A program made the position numbers and the translations under genes. A DNA stretch of 64,000 nucleotides from Fulvia fulva (taxonomy: Eukaryota; Ascomycota; Dothideomycetes; Mycosphaerellales; Mycosphaerellaceae), in contig NC_063015.1 in assembly GCF_020509005.1 (NCBI RefSeq), positions 1,116,001 to 1,180,000 on the forward strand. The letters run 5' to 3'. Positions 41,749-53,542 of this stretch are shown here, piece after piece. The notes under the pieces are model-generated. The model ran no database searches, was not told the origin of the DNA, and saw only the letters and a list, made by a program, of their open reading frames with translations. The stretch's first letter is position 1. The number at the start of each line of letters is the position of its first letter.

Positions 41749-42034
41749 AGTAAGTTTTCATCCTCTACCCATCGCTACGTACACCATCCTAACTCCCTTT
41801 CAAGTGACCAACTTCACCACCTTCCACGCCACCCTCCCACCAGCACAGCTCGCCCTCATGCGCGAGTACGAAGCAATGCGCCAAGCGTACATCTCGGCCA
41901 TTGGCCAAATCACCGAGCTGGAGGAGAAGCTGGAGAAGGAGAAGAAGAAGCTTGTGATTGTGAAAGTGGTGGGCGTGAGGGTGTTGAGAGTGGTGCGGGC
42001 TGTGGATGTGTTGCAGAAGGAGAAGATGGACTGA
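41749..42034 (+). CDS. Small coiled-coil protein; start codon assembled by splicing
   Basis: No ATG precedes the long frame. A GTAAGT intron at 41750-41804 ends TTTCAAG, and splicing joins the A at 41749 to TG at 41805-41806. This makes ATG in an excellent context (AACAAACATGACC). The coding sequence is then 76 residues: MTNFTTFHATLPPAQLAL, a charged helix (YEAMRQAYISAIGQITELEE) running into EEKLEKEKKKL, and a Val-rich basic end. This is a coiled coil without a signal peptide. Without splicing the frame would have to start at GTG. An 11-G run (42067-42077) lies just after the stop. Function unknown. Confidence 0.58.
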
Positions 42035-42186
42035 GGTGGTGGGTGAGGCTGTAGGGGTTTAGGCAAGGGGGGGGGGGTGGTCGGTGGAGGAGGTATAGCG
42101 TAAAGCGGCGCTTCGTTACTTCATGATATTGACCAAACATTATGTCTCTGCTACGGAAGCGGCCTTGCGAGGGTTATCGTTGCCTA

Positions 42187-43519
42187 CTACTGCTGTGTAA
42201 GCTTCGACGCCGCCGGGACGCTGAACTTGAACTTGGCCATGTTAACAGCCGGCTCCGTCGTAGGCGTGAAGACCTGATACTGATCACGGCCCCATTGCGG
42301 GTTGTTGATACCATCGATCCACTATAAATATAGTCAGCATATGCTTCCATCACTATGCAACCATCTATACTCACATCCTGCGTCTCAATCACAATACATC
42401 CAAACTTCTCCACAAACGTGGTCTGACCCTCGATATGGTTCTGGCTAGCCTTGACCGGGATCGTGCCATTCTGTCCAACGCAAGTGTAGATCTGCAAACC
42501 GTTCATGTTGGTCGAGACATCGAGCTGGATGCCGGAGCTGGGGGAGTAGGTGTGGAGGACGTTGAAGTTGGGATCGTATTGGCCGGCGTATGGTGAGCGG
42601 TCGTTGATGAAGGCGTTGTCGATGCCGACACAGCCGGTACCGCAGAAGTCTGAGCCGTTGGTCTTTTCGATGTTGTCACCGATGATGGTGGGCTTTTGGA
42701 AGTCGAGGCCAGTTCCTTTGGTGACACCAATTCTGCCATTCGGTACGAGGATGCCATCGGTCTGGATGTAGCGGTCGGCGTATGGGAGCTGAAGAGTGTC
42801 GTTCAGGATCGTGATGGCGTCGTCGTCGATGAATGCGCCGATGTTCCAGTAGATGTGGTGCGAGAGCATGATTGGAGTGGCTTCGTCGATTGGGATGGAG
42901 ACGAGACGAGAGACGAACTCTTGCTCGTCGTTCACGCTGAAGGTGCCGACGTTGAGGACAGAGCCTGGGAAGCCTTCAAGTGCATCGTCGTAGAAGGAGA
43001 AGGTGATGCTGTTGTTCGTGTGCGAGACAACAGTCCAGTTGCGCTGATCATAGCCTACGTCGCCACCGTGCAGTGTATTCGCGCCACCGTGCTCGTTGGT
43101 AGGGATGTGGGAAGTCTCGCCGTCGATTGTGAATGTGCCGTTCTTGATTCTGAAAAGACGAGTCAGCTGAAGCGCTTTCCGGGCATGTTGGAGTTCCCTA
43201 ACCTGTTCGCATATCTTCCCACCACAGCTCCGAAGAAAGTATGGTTGGTTTCGCTGTCAATCAGGTACTGCGATCCCTCATCATAGCCCACCGCCACATC
43301 CTGAGCCTGCCCATTCTTGTCGTTCACATAGAGGTCCGTCAAGCGAGCTCCGTACGGGATGAAGGAAGCATTGATGCCTTGCGCGCTGATGGTGAGCTTC
43401 TCGAATGCGTTGCCGGAGAATGGAGGGTATGGAGAGCTCGAGTCGGAGCTGCCATAGCTCGACTGTGCCGATGCGACAGCTCCTGCTGCGAGAAGCAGTG
43501 ATCCTGTGGTTGTCCGCAT
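42187..43519 (-). CDS. Secreted aldose 1-epimerase (mutarotase) family protein
   Basis: Exons 43519-43203, 43149-42375 and 42321-42187 join to 408 residues. The N-terminus is a signal peptide (MRTTTGSLLLAAGAVASA) followed by a Ser-rich linker. Mutarotase landmarks follow in order: NASFIPYGARLTDLYV, FFGAVVGRYANRI, NEHGGANTLHGG, LSHHIYWNIGAF with the catalytic-type His, and near the C-terminus a Glu in IETQDWIDGINNPQW. The enzyme interconverts alpha and beta anomers of aldoses. With a signal peptide it probably acts on sugars outside the cell or in the wall. The last exon is short (45 codons), and the intron before it ends TGCTGACTATATTTATAG, a good branch and acceptor. Confidence 0.85.
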
Positions 43520-44233
43520 TGTCGTGGGTATTCTGTGTTCCGGCTGGCTTGTGAGATCTTGCCGACTCGAATGACAGCGAAAAGCGACAAAAGACACTAA
43601 ATCTCAGCTCGCGACTCTCACGACATCTTCTCGCGTCTTATAAGCTTACATGGTTCACCCCAATGCAGGAACAAGACGAGCAGTGACGAAGCTTGACCAC
43701 ACGACACGGTGGAGATCCCGGTCCGCAGCACCTTCACCTTTCCCGAAGCACTCGTCCGCCTTTAAGCGATCCACTCACAACACATGCACCCTCACCCTCT
43801 ACCCCAACCTCCTCCACGTGCGGAGTAACATGGGCCCCAGGATCACGATGTAGCCGGACGGGTAAAGATCGCTGCTGAGATGACGGAGAAACTCTTTGCG
43901 CGAATCCAGTGACTGGCTACAACGGTTCACGACACAGCAAACACGAAGGAATACCGTCCTTACGTGGAAGCGACATGAGGTGCTGTAGCGTACTCCATCG
44001 TGTTGGCAGACAAGAACGTGGCTTCATAGCTTCGGAAAGTCGACGTGCAGTTCTTCCCGGACTCATCTGGCCAGAGACATGTTGGACGACACACATCAGC
44101 GCGGTGCACTCGACGAGCACAGCAGACCACTGGTGCGAGATCATTCTTCTGCAAGGTCCTATGGTACGAAGTGCAAGAAAAGTGCATATCGCTCGATTGT
44201 CGCTAACTTAGGAAACCACACTCGAATCAGCTC
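43520..44233. other. Upstream region of the epimerase
   Basis: About 700 bp without a supported gene, lying between two genes on the minus strand. Confidence 0.4.
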
Positions 44234-46194
44234 TCACACCTTCAACCCATCATCAATCTGATCAACCACATTCTCTCCCGTCCACGCCGCCCAGTCCGTA
44301 CACGTCTCCGCCATAGCATCCGGTATTTCCATCTGCTTAATATCATCCGGCCTCTCCAAAACATTCCACACGAAACCCGCAGCAGCATGCCACGTGAGAT
44401 GACAATGACTACAACACCACATTAGCAAACTCGCCCCCCATCAACCACAAGACGAAGAAGAAGAGAAAGAAGAAGAAGAAGGAATACTCACAACGGCCAA
44501 ACCCCCGGATTATCCTGCACCCACTGCACCACAATATACCCTCCGGGCATCAACATCTGCACATCCCTCCTCTGCGGGTTCTCCCTATTCGTGACATGTC
44601 CATCCCAGCAATTGCCATACTCATACTCCGGAAACTCAATATTCGCCTCCGGCTTGCCATCTGTGCGATTAAACACAAAATTATTATCTCTACACTCCCC
44701 CTCCGCTAGGACAAACATATTATGCCCATGAAGATGCATCGGATGCGGCATCGGCCCCGTATTCTCGACGACGAACAGGATACTGCTGTTGGAGCCGTAA
44801 TTGTGCACATTAGCGATGGCGGGGAAGTCCAGGTTACCGGAGCGCGAGGAGAGGAGGATGGGATCGTTGTAATTTGTCCTGAACGTCCGGCCGCGCATAT
44901 ACCACAACAAATGCGTCCCATTCGTCTGCGCAGAGATCGGGATGACCTCGCTATACCCCGACTCTGGAGCCGGCGGGGCGATGGGATAGTAAGGTTTCGT
45001 CAAGGCTAGGTCCTCGTTGCCGCAGTAGGTATTATATGCGTTCGGACCTGGCGACGAGAGGGGGAGCGTGTTGGTATTGGCGTTTTCGTAGAAGATGGCG
45101 GCTTTTGCTTCGGTTTGGCCTTCGGCTTCGCTGCAGGGGGCTATGTAGGAGCGCATCCAGATGGAGGTTGTGGGGGGTTTGTCGAAGAGGACGATGACGT
45201 CGCTGCGTTGGCCGACTGTGAGGGTGATGTGGTCTGTTTCGTAGGGCACGACGGGGACGAAGTCGTTGGAGATGACGAGGAAGGTGTGGTCGTCGATTGT
45301 GAACTTTTGCGTCGCGGAGCAGGCTGTGCTGATGAGACGGAGGCGGTAACGTTTTCCGGAGTGGACTGAGAATTTCGTGATAGGAGATTTGGCGCCGTAG
45401 TAGGGGTTCAGGCCATTGATGAGGACGTTCTGCGAGGCTGGGATTTTCGCATTGGGGAAAGGTGCCATGAGTTCGTCGACGAGGTCGTGGTAGTATGTGT
45501 GTACCCAGTCACCCAGCATGATCGGGCCAAGATCTGCGTCGTAGGGTGCGTTGGTAGGCCCATACACCACAATCGGACCATAGAATCCGTTCGCTGACTG
45601 CGAGTCGTAGTGCGAATGGTAAAATGCAGACCCATACAACTCTGCCCTCGTCTTGTAGACAAACGTCTTCCCAGGCGCCACAGGACACTGACTAATCCCC
45701 GGCACCCCATCCATCCACTGCGACCCCTTCTGCAGGAAACCATGAAAGTGAATAGCCGTGCCCTCAACCAGATTGTTATTGACCGTAACCTCAATCATAT
45801 CCCCCCAATTCGCCTCAATCATAGGCCCGGGAAACTCATTGTTGACCAGGACACACTTCATCGGCACGCCATCCGGGTCGCAATTCCCTAGTGAGATATT
45901 GAATGTATACGTCCTTGTCACGCCAGTATCTGGCCAAGACTCGTAGTAATTGGTATTATTCGCCGTCTTACCGCCCCAGGGAACTTCAAAGCCTTGTGGC
46001 ATGGGATTATCTGTGAGGAAGTTTGGAAGTCGGCTTCCTGGAAAGCCACTGGAACCTGCAGTCTTAATTAGTCTTCGTCCCACTCACTCAAGCTGTGATA
46101 TCGTCTTACCAGGTGGGCTGACTTCGCCATTGGGGTGAAAGAGAGGATTGCTAGCTACCAGAGCAGCAATAGCGCCCTTGCCAAACATCGGCAT
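44234..46194 (-). CDS. Laccase-like multicopper oxidase
   Basis: Exons 46194-46110, 46055-44492 and 44408-44234 join to 607 residues. All four copper signatures are present: HFHGF after TAI, FYHSHYDSQ, HPMHLHGHNMFVL and WPFHCHLTWHAAAGF. The last is completed only across the final intron. The three plastocyanin-like domains are in order. Relative to the type-1 copper Cys, position +10 is Phe, where laccases have Leu, Met or Phe. The N-terminus (MPMFGKGAIAALVASNPLF) is weakly hydrophobic, so an additional upstream exon with a full signal peptide is possible; a CAG acceptor lies just before it. Such enzymes oxidise phenols, melanin precursors or metals using oxygen. The 3' intron contains an AGA/AAG-rich tract. 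Confidence 0.85.
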
Positions 46195-47019
46195 GACGAT
46201 CGTGGTCTGCGAAAATCAGTAACGAGTGATGACACTCTCACAGCTTGTAAATTGAAATAGTGTATTGTTGCACGACGCCGGACTTCCAGTACCGTAGGCA
46301 CTTCGAAAGATGCTAGGTAGACGTCTTCTTTGCACCGAAACAAAGTAGAAATACTCTTAGCTGTGAGCGCGTTGGCAGCGCGATAGTTGCTACGCCGGAG
46401 CTCTGGGTAACATGGCGGTTTTCAGGCGTTGAACAGGTTGTGGTCGAGATGCTATCAGCGTGTGAGCCACGTGTTGTGACTTCCAGGAGATCGTTGCATT
46501 CGCCAGAGATGACAGTATGAGCCGCCGAGCATTTGAGCAGATGGTACAGCATCGCTCATCGCTGGAGTCAACATCGCAGCCCATGACGTTCGACGAGATG
46601 CTTTCCGATTCTGCTGCAGCATGTAAAATGTTGAAGATGGCTTCCAGATGCTGTGGAAACAGCACGCATGACGGGGAGGAAATCCGTAAAGCCGGTGTAA
46701 AACTTGGTCGAGCAACGTTCCCCGTGCGCAGCTACCGCAGCAACGAATCTTTGGTCCCAATCTCCTCTGTTTCCTACGGCTCCGCCAGCTTACGCAGCCT
46801 CGTCAAATATGCAGTGCAGTCGCACTCTTGCTTCGCCGACTGATCCGTTAGAGAAGCAGAGTACAACCTTGTGAGTGGCCAAGAGCAATTATATCTGGCT
46901 TGTGCACAGCGAGACAATCTTACGGCATTACCATACCTATTTCTGGCTCAAATGTCAGTACATCGATTGGAATCTTGCTCTCAGCCTCTCAAGCCGTCTC
47001 CGGTATTCGTCTGCCAAAC
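46195..47019. other. Upstream region of the multicopper oxidase
   Basis: No supported gene. It may hold an unassigned first exon of the oxidase. Confidence 0.4.
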
Positions 47020-48822
47020 TCATGCCTCCGGCACAGCCAAAAGCTCATACCTCTCGCCCCTCTCTTCAAGCGCATTCTCAAGCCTCTTCATGACCGCCAG
47101 TACCTTCTCTTCCTCCAATCTCCTCCCCACAACCTGCACCGCAACAGGCAAGCCCGCCATCTTACTGGCATCATAATGCTTATACGCTCCTCTCGCCACA
47201 CCATTCATGTTGTTCACCCTGATACTCTGCGGCAGCATATCCTTACTCGGATCCACCTTCGTCACTGGCACAATCCCAGCGGTATAATCCAGCAAATTGA
47301 ACAGGAATGTATACCCGCAACTCGCACTCGCATCCTTCATACCGTTATGAGGCACTGCCGGTGTCGCATTGGGAGGTGTGAGCATAACATCCATTCCATC
47401 TCCCTTCTCGCCGAACGAGTTCCACCATTCAAAGAATTTCGCCCGATAAGTCTCCCTCTTGTAAACCCACTGCCAATTCTCGAACGCGCTCTTCTCATGC
47501 CAATGTTCCAGCAAGCCTGCCCAGATGTCGTCTCTTTTGATGTACTTGACATATGCCCAGTAGAACCACTTGATGAAGCGTGGCAGACGCATGTATTTGC
47601 CGAACTCCCGTGCGCCTGGGTCGTCGGACTCGCCGGTGCGGAAGAAGGAGCGGAACATGCGGGTGCCGTCGGCGTTGAGGAGATTCGAGGCGATGACCAT
47701 GGCTTCGTAGGGGCTAGGAGGGACAACGTCGAAGACCTCGTGGCCTTGGGAGCGGAGGGCGGAGATGGCGATGTCGAGGGCTCGGACGCAGGCTGGGGCT
47801 GGATCGACGACTTGGTCGGTTCGCATTACGCCGATCTTGAGGTGTTTCTTGTCGAGGTATGCGTTCTCGTGGTCTTGGTTCCACGGCATGGGATGGACAG
47901 AGGGATCGTACTTCCATGGTTGCATTTGGATGAAGGAGCGTGTAAAGTAAGTCAGATCGAGCAGAGTTCGTGCCATGGGCGAGAAGACCGAAGGAATGCC
48001 CTCCTGCCCGTACATCGAGGTGCTGACGCCTAGCTTGGGCCAGCGTCCAGTACTGCAGCGGAGGGAATAGCAGCCTGAGAAATGTGCTGGTGCTCTGACA
48101 GATCCTGCGACATCAGACCCAATGCCTATTCTGCTGCCACCGAACGCAAGAATTGCACCTTCGCCTCCAGTGCTTCCACCAGGCGAGTACTTGGGATTGT
48201 GAGGATTCAGGCAGCGGCCCCAGACGTCGTTGAAGCTCTCGAAGCTGAGAAGCGTGATGGGCAACGCAGTCTTGACGAAAGGTACGGCTCCCGCATCTTT
48301 GAGCATGCGCACAATGGCGCCATCCACTGGAGTAGGCTTGCCAGTATTGCACGAGTACCCAACGCTCGTGTCGAAGCCTCCCACCTGTATGCTGTCTTTC
48401 AGACTGACAGGCAACCCAGCGAGTGGTCCTTTCAAGTTGATGTCGCCATTCTCGATCCATTGCTCGGCTTCCTTGATCATGACTTCCGTCACACAGTTTG
48501 TCTTCTCCTGTGCCTTGACGGCGACCTTGCCGTATGCTCGTAGCACAGCTTTGGCACTGGTCTTGCTGTTCTGCACATCTTGAACCAGTTGATCGATGGG
48601 CTCGTTCAGGATGCCCTTCTCGGCCGGCGAAAGTGGGTACAGGTATGGCTGCGGAAGTGTCGCGATTCGGCTTGCACGTTCATCCTGCTTTCGCTTGCTA
48701 TAACAATGTCAACAACAACTTCTTGCATCGTCAAGCTATTGCGTGGGATATGTGTGGGGTGTAGGAAGGGAGCTGCCGTACCATGCCGCGCGATGCTCGA
48801 AGAAGTCGAACGGCGGAAACAT
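47020..48822 (-). CDS. Amidase (amidase signature family, acetamidase-like)
   Basis: A first exon of 41 bases (48822-48782, MFPPFDFFEHRAA) is spliced through an 84-bp intron to 48697-47020, giving 572 residues. The amidase-signature triad is Lys114 in PVSLKDS, Ser189 in SPGGSTGGEG and Ser213 in GSDVAGSVR. The flanking GGSRIGIGSDVAGSVRAPAH and the N-terminal LSPAEKGILNEPID fit the fungal acetamidase / fatty-acid-amide-hydrolase branch. These enzymes release ammonia from amides. There is no signal peptide, so it is intracellular. The short coding first exon is conserved in style among fungal amidases. Confidence 0.88.
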
Positions 48823-49975
48823 CTTGCCGAAGCCTCCCCGACTATCACCGATCGAGTCTCTGTCTCTCTATTGCAGTCTGTACACAACTCTCAAGGTGAA
48901 GAAGAGAACAGGAAACCGAGCTCAAATGTCATCCCACGACACCGCCAGACTGATAGCGGGGGAGGACGACCCGCGTGTCCGTACTGGCAGTTGCTGCAGG
49001 CCGAAGATAGCGTGTCGTCGGCAGCAGCTGCCCTATCTGGCCTGACAACAAGAACGAAGGGAGTCGCCAACGGCACTGAATCCTGAACTGTCATGTTAAC
49101 CAGATTCTCGGCCAGAGCGATCGTTGGCCGCCGGGATTGACAACACTCGCGACGTTCGATAGCCCGGCCAATGCATTGCTTTCACGATCATGTCGAGGTC
49201 AAGTCTGAAGCACTCCGAGACTCCGAAAGACTCCGACAGCGACAAGGGCAGCCGTCCAGCAAGGTCGATGCACTCTCAAAGCATGTCTGGAACATCAGAC
49301 AGTACAGCACCATGAAAGTGGACATCGGGAAAACATCATGATGAGAAAGCTGAAAACAACGTAATGTCTCGTTACCACAAGCCCCACGGCTGTAATGCAA
49401 CGGTGAGGGCACCATCCACTGCTTCGAACAGGCTTTTGCAGCGATCTTGGACTCTGTTCGCCGCGGCCCTTACCACAGCACGAAACGCCAATTCCTATAC
49501 GATGTCGATAGCTTCATATCTCGAGAGTACGATGCACTGCTTCGACCAGGCCCCTGCTACGACAGCGGACATATTTCGCGCGGCGGTAAGTTGAGTCGCG
49601 CTAGCTTGACGCACGCTACGAAGTGAAACTCCGGAACTGAGGCTGACAACCGAATCCTCCTTTCCCAACGACGCCTTTATATCGATCAATACAGCGACAA
49701 ACACAGCATAGATACGTTGCATTCATGGATGCTATAGTACTGTCAAGCAGAAGCCATTGCATTGGCGTTTTCGAGCCAACAAGTAGTGTTTCCTCAACGA
49801 TTATATCGATGGAGAACACAGCACTGCTACCTTATACCGAAGTCCACTAGTTCAGTATCGATCCTCACTTCGTAACAAGGGCTCCTACTCTGCAGCCGCG
49901 TCGCCATGCCATATCTCACCCCCTTTCCACGACCCTTCAACAGTCCACAACAACACCACCAGCACCACCAACACC
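48823..49975. other. Spacer between divergent genes
   Basis: Over 1.1 kb with only short open frames. The last 60 bases before 49976 are a run of CAACA/CACCA, a typical leader. Confidence 0.4.
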
Positions 49976-50263
49976 ATGAACGCACCAATCTGGTGGCACG
50001 AGGACAAGGCCCGCTACATGGCGATGCGCCGCATCCAACGCGAGAACGCCGAATTCGAGCGTCTCGACATCGTGATCCAAGGGCCTGACCCATCTCGCCT
50101 GGCACGAAACCGCCCGCCCCCGCCAAGTCGACGGCAGAGAATCGTCGACAAGCTTCAGGAAATGAAGCTGAAGCTCAAGGGCTGGGCTGGTAAGTTGAAG
50201 AAGAAGAAGGACCGAGATTTGTGTGTAGGGATGCCGCGCAGACGCCCCGGGTTTTGTGGGTAA
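49976..50263 (+). CDS. Small basic hypothetical protein (95 aa)
   Basis: The ATG at 49976 lies in a strong context (CCAACACCATGAACGCACC). The frame gives 95 residues: MNAPIWWHEDKARYMAMRRI, a helical charged start, a Pro/Arg segment (RNRPPPPSRRQR), then a very basic helix (KLQEMKLKLKGWAGKLKKKK) and a short tail. No signal peptide or membrane span. The high net positive charge suggests binding to nucleic acid or membrane surfaces, but this is inference. No family recognised. Confidence 0.48.
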   Translation: MNAPIWWHEDKARYMAMRRIQRENAEFERLDIVIQGPDPSRLARNRPPPPSRRQRIVDKLQEMKLKLKGWAGKLKKKKDRDLCVGMPRRRPGFCG

Positions 50264-51307
50264 CAGAGGCACTAAGATCTGACGCAACTCCCACGGTGTG
50301 CTTGCACTTTGACGTTAGTGTGGGGGCTCTAGTAGTTGTGTCTCTTGCTTTGGGTCTAGGGGGAAAGGACCAGGCGAGAGATGCAATGAAGCTCGGACAA
50401 GCACGACTGTTTGATGTTGGTGCTAGGTGCGGTGAGTGGAATCAACCTCTGCTATGTGGGTCAGTCAGTGCTAACTTTTATGCCAATGCTTTGGCCTATA
50501 CGGTGAGCTATAAGGTACAATGCGGGCTGCAATAACCGCCATCTGGGGAAAGGGAAGCGCTCCAGGGATAGGTGCATCGGCTGTCGATTGAATTGTCTGC
50601 TGTGTTGCAGCGCGAGTGGGACTGTTCAAGTGAATTTGATTGCGTGGAGGCATGACGCACACTTCTGATGCCCAAAGCATTGCAATGCGACTGTCTGTTG
50701 ATGTATGTATGTTGATGTAAAGGCCAAAAGATGATGTTGAGCATTTCGCTCCCGAAAATGCAAGCATTGACCAAGCGGATCGACAAGGATGTCGAAGCGG
50801 ATCTCCATTGCCGACTTCAGGGACGCGTACTTCTCCTCTGCTTCCAAACAACCACCAAATACATATACTCGACGCTGCTCGGTGTCGACGGAAGCTCGAT
50901 AACTCGATAGAGATGATGCCTTGAACGCTGCTCCAAAGCGCAAAAGCTGCAATCTCTCCTCCTACGCTCGATTCGGATCGCGCACGCTGGACTTGCCACG
51001 AACCGGAGGGAGTCGTGGACGATGATGTGGACGCTGACAAGGCCTTGAATATCTCTCCTCACATCTGTATTTGCATCTGGAACGGCGTCTTCTGTGCTTG
51101 TCTTTTTGGTCGCATGCCGCATGCCCTGGGATTCAGCGATCCAGCACCCTGCGAGCGTACACTGGTTTGGCCCACGAAACTAATGAAACATCGCACATCG
51201 CATCCGGCGGCGTTCTATTGCTTGGGAACATTTGAGAAAGCTTGCAAATCCGTCTGCACAGGGACTCGCAAGAAGGCGAGATTGCGCATGTTTGGGCTGC
51301 CGCCAGT
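50264..51307. other. Spacer
   Basis: Several short frames on both strands without recognisable domains. It contains the promoter of the LicD gene. Confidence 0.4.
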
Positions 51308-52168
51308 ATGAGACTGTCCTTCTTCATTGCATTGTACTTTGTGCTATGCTTTCAACACATTGCAGCTCGCCCACTTCTCCATCCTCGCATGGCAGACTTT
51401 GATAGCGTTCGAATACACCTGGATCGACCTTACGTGGAGGAGGATGAGCACCATCCGAACAAATACTTCCTCGAATCAATCTTCAACCCACACTACGACG
51501 GCCGTTTTGCAGACCGTCCGCTCAAGTACGACGAGAAGCAATCCCATCTTTCAGCCTTGATCAGGACATATCTTTTTACTATGGAGAGCATCAGCGTGGA
51601 GACATGGCTTATGCACGGAACTTTGCTCGGCTGGTACTGGAACCGCAAAATCATGCCTTGGGACTCTGATCTGGATGTCATGGTTTCGGAGTCCTCTCTA
51701 CATTTTCTGGCTGCATATCATAACATGACCATGCATACGTTCAAGCTACCACGATACAAGACAAGACGAAGCTACATGCTGGAAATCAACCCTCGTTGCA
51801 GTGAACGGGCACTCGACAAGGAGAACAGAATTGATGCAAGATGGATCGATACGGAGACTGGGCTTTTTATTGATATCACGACACTCAGACGAATTGGTAC
51901 TACCGAGGACAACGGCGACTTGGAATTCAAGGTGAAGGACAACCATCACTACATGTACGATGACATATTCCCACTTCGTCAAAGCGCATTCGAGGGCATC
52001 TCTGTCAGCATTCCTTATGCCTATCCGGACATTCTCATCGAGGAGTATGGAGATGATGCTCTTTCTTCTGTGCACCACGAGAACCATCGGTTCGACGAGC
52101 AGAAGCAGAATTGGCTTCCGCAAGCCGTCTTGAGTAGCTCTGAGTACGACGAGAGCGAGGATACTTGA
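51308..52168 (+). CDS. LicD-family (Mnn4-like) phosphotransfer protein, secretory pathway
   Basis: A single-exon frame of 286 residues from the ATG at 51308. I chose this start because the next residues form a signal sequence or anchor (MRLSFFIALYFVLCFQHIAA); an in-frame upstream start would bury it. The LicD core reads WLMHGTLLGWYWNRKIMPWD followed by SDLDVMVSE, the conserved HGTLLG and DxD-type acidic cluster. Members transfer phosphocholine or phosphosugars to glycans; fungal Mnn4 relatives help mannosyl-phosphorylate N- and O-glycans in the Golgi. The C-terminus (HENHRFDEQKQNWLPQA) matches the family end. Confidence 0.82.
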   Translation: MRLSFFIALYFVLCFQHIAARPLLHPRMADFDSVRIHLDRPYVEEDEHHPNKYFLESIFNPHYDGRFADRPLKYDEKQSHLSALIRTYLFTMESISVETWLMHGTLLGWYWNRKIMPWDSDLDVMVSESSLHFLAAYHNMTMHTFKLPRYKTRRSYMLEINPRCSERALDKENRIDARWIDTETGLFIDITTLRRIGTTEDNGDLEFKVKDNHHYMYDDIFPLRQSAFEGISVSIPYAYPDILIEEYGDDALSSVHHENHRFDEQKQNWLPQAVLSSSEYDESEDT

Positions 52169-52220
52169 ATTGTGTACACCACGCACGACTTCAGTTCAAT
52201 TGATGCCGACACGACCCACT

Positions 52221-52820
52221 TCAGGTCCTGAGCCTCTCCGTAATGTCCGCGTTCGTCTCCGAAGAAGCCTCGCTATGCCTCTGGTGGTGCGCTTCCTCCC
52301 AGTCTCTGACGAGCATGCTGCTATACACATGCAGCCTCGCAGACTGAGCAAGCCATTCGAGGTAGTTGTTCCCGAAAGCCGGATCCGAGAAGTTTGTCGA
52401 CACGGCACGCCAGCTGACCTGATTCTCCCTCGAACCACAACCTGCAAGGACGACGGCGAGCTCTATACATTCACCTTCGGTATCGTCCTTGCCTGCTGGA
52501 ATGTTCTCGCTGCTCGAAAGATGGTATTCAACCTCCAGATGACCCATGGATTCCAGCTTCTTGAGGTTGTGTGATGAGGCAAGGCATCGCCTAAGGCTTT
52601 CGGTGACATTCTCTGCTTGGTTCTGGGACACGACAAGCCGGAAGTCGTTGCTGCTATAAAACAACAGTCCACTCTCTTCTCTCATCTGGCGAGACGTGCG
52701 TAACAACGGAGGTTCGCCACTGGCAAGAAGATCCACTGGTTCTGGCGATACCAAAGCATGCTCGTAAATCTGCTTCCGGAGCTCTGGACTCAATGCAAGA
52801 AGTGGTGAAGGCTGTAGCAT
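52221..52820 (-). CDS. 2EXR-type hypothetical protein (199 aa)
   Basis: A minus-strand frame of 199 residues opening MLQPSPLLALSPELRKQIYE. This leading segment, with LLRTSRQMREESGLLFYSSN about 40 residues later, is the pattern of the fungal 2EXR family (LxxLPxElRxxIY and LLxxxRQxxxE). The function of these proteins is unknown; they are expanded in Dothideomycetes. No signal peptide. It converges with the LicD gene, leaving a 52-bp gap between stop codons. Confidence 0.68.
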   Translation of the reverse strand: MLQPSPLLALSPELRKQIYEHALVSPEPVDLLASGEPPLLRTSRQMREESGLLFYSSNDFRLVVSQNQAENVTESLRRCLASSHNLKKLESMGHLEVEYHLSSSENIPAGKDDTEGECIELAVVLAGCGSRENQVSWRAVSTNFSDPAFGNNYLEWLAQSARLHVYSSMLVRDWEEAHHQRHSEASSETNADITERLRT

Positions 52821-53542
52821 GGTGTCATAGTAGACTGACGCCCACTCTGATCATTTGGATGTCTTCAAAGAGAAAGATTGCTGCTGTCCACCACGGTGTT
52901 ACAGCAGAAGCTATTGCCGTGTTTGCCGGCCCGAAGCCGGACCACAGCCATGACAGACCCCCAGACATCACAGTCGAGGGATGGCTTCATACATAGAGAT
53001 GGAACATCAAAGAGTATTTCGGGCATTAGATTACGAGAGGTTCGGTGGTATGTAGAACGTCCGAAGGGCGAGACGAGATTGCGAGGAAAGCTTCATGACT
53101 CGCGCTTGCATTCTTCAGCTTGACTCACGCCGCCACCAGTTGACAGCAAGGCTACCGCGATACGACATGGAGAAAGTGCTATATACTCCGCAGCATCTGG
53201 TACCTCTGCCCTCACGGGCATATGGTCAATATGTAACAAAACAGAGAAGACTAGCTTGGCCTCTGCACAAGGATGACACATACCAAGTAAGCGAGCAACC
53301 CATTTTTTGCTCTCTTTCGAGTCTCTCCCGGTGCCATGTCTCTGCAAGAAAGGTCAGTACACTTTATGGACGATATCGATATGAATCACGCATGGTTTGG
53401 TCAAGTTCGCTTTCGGGCTATGAAAGTTTTTGCTCTTTGTTCCCTCCCTTTGCTGTTGCTTTGGGCACAATCTTGCTGACTGCCACTTCGTCGTTCTGCC
53501 GCTTCAACTCGCTTCAGCCGCCCTCTGTTCCACCACGACTCT
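52821..53542. other. Start of the second decayed mosaic
   Basis: Open frames exist on both strands without a recognisable domain or consistent splice model. Confidence 0.35.

Noticed and set aside
44706..45794. Long antisense and alternative-phase frames in the multicopper oxidase
   Set aside because: Shadows of the oxidase exon; none has family motifs.
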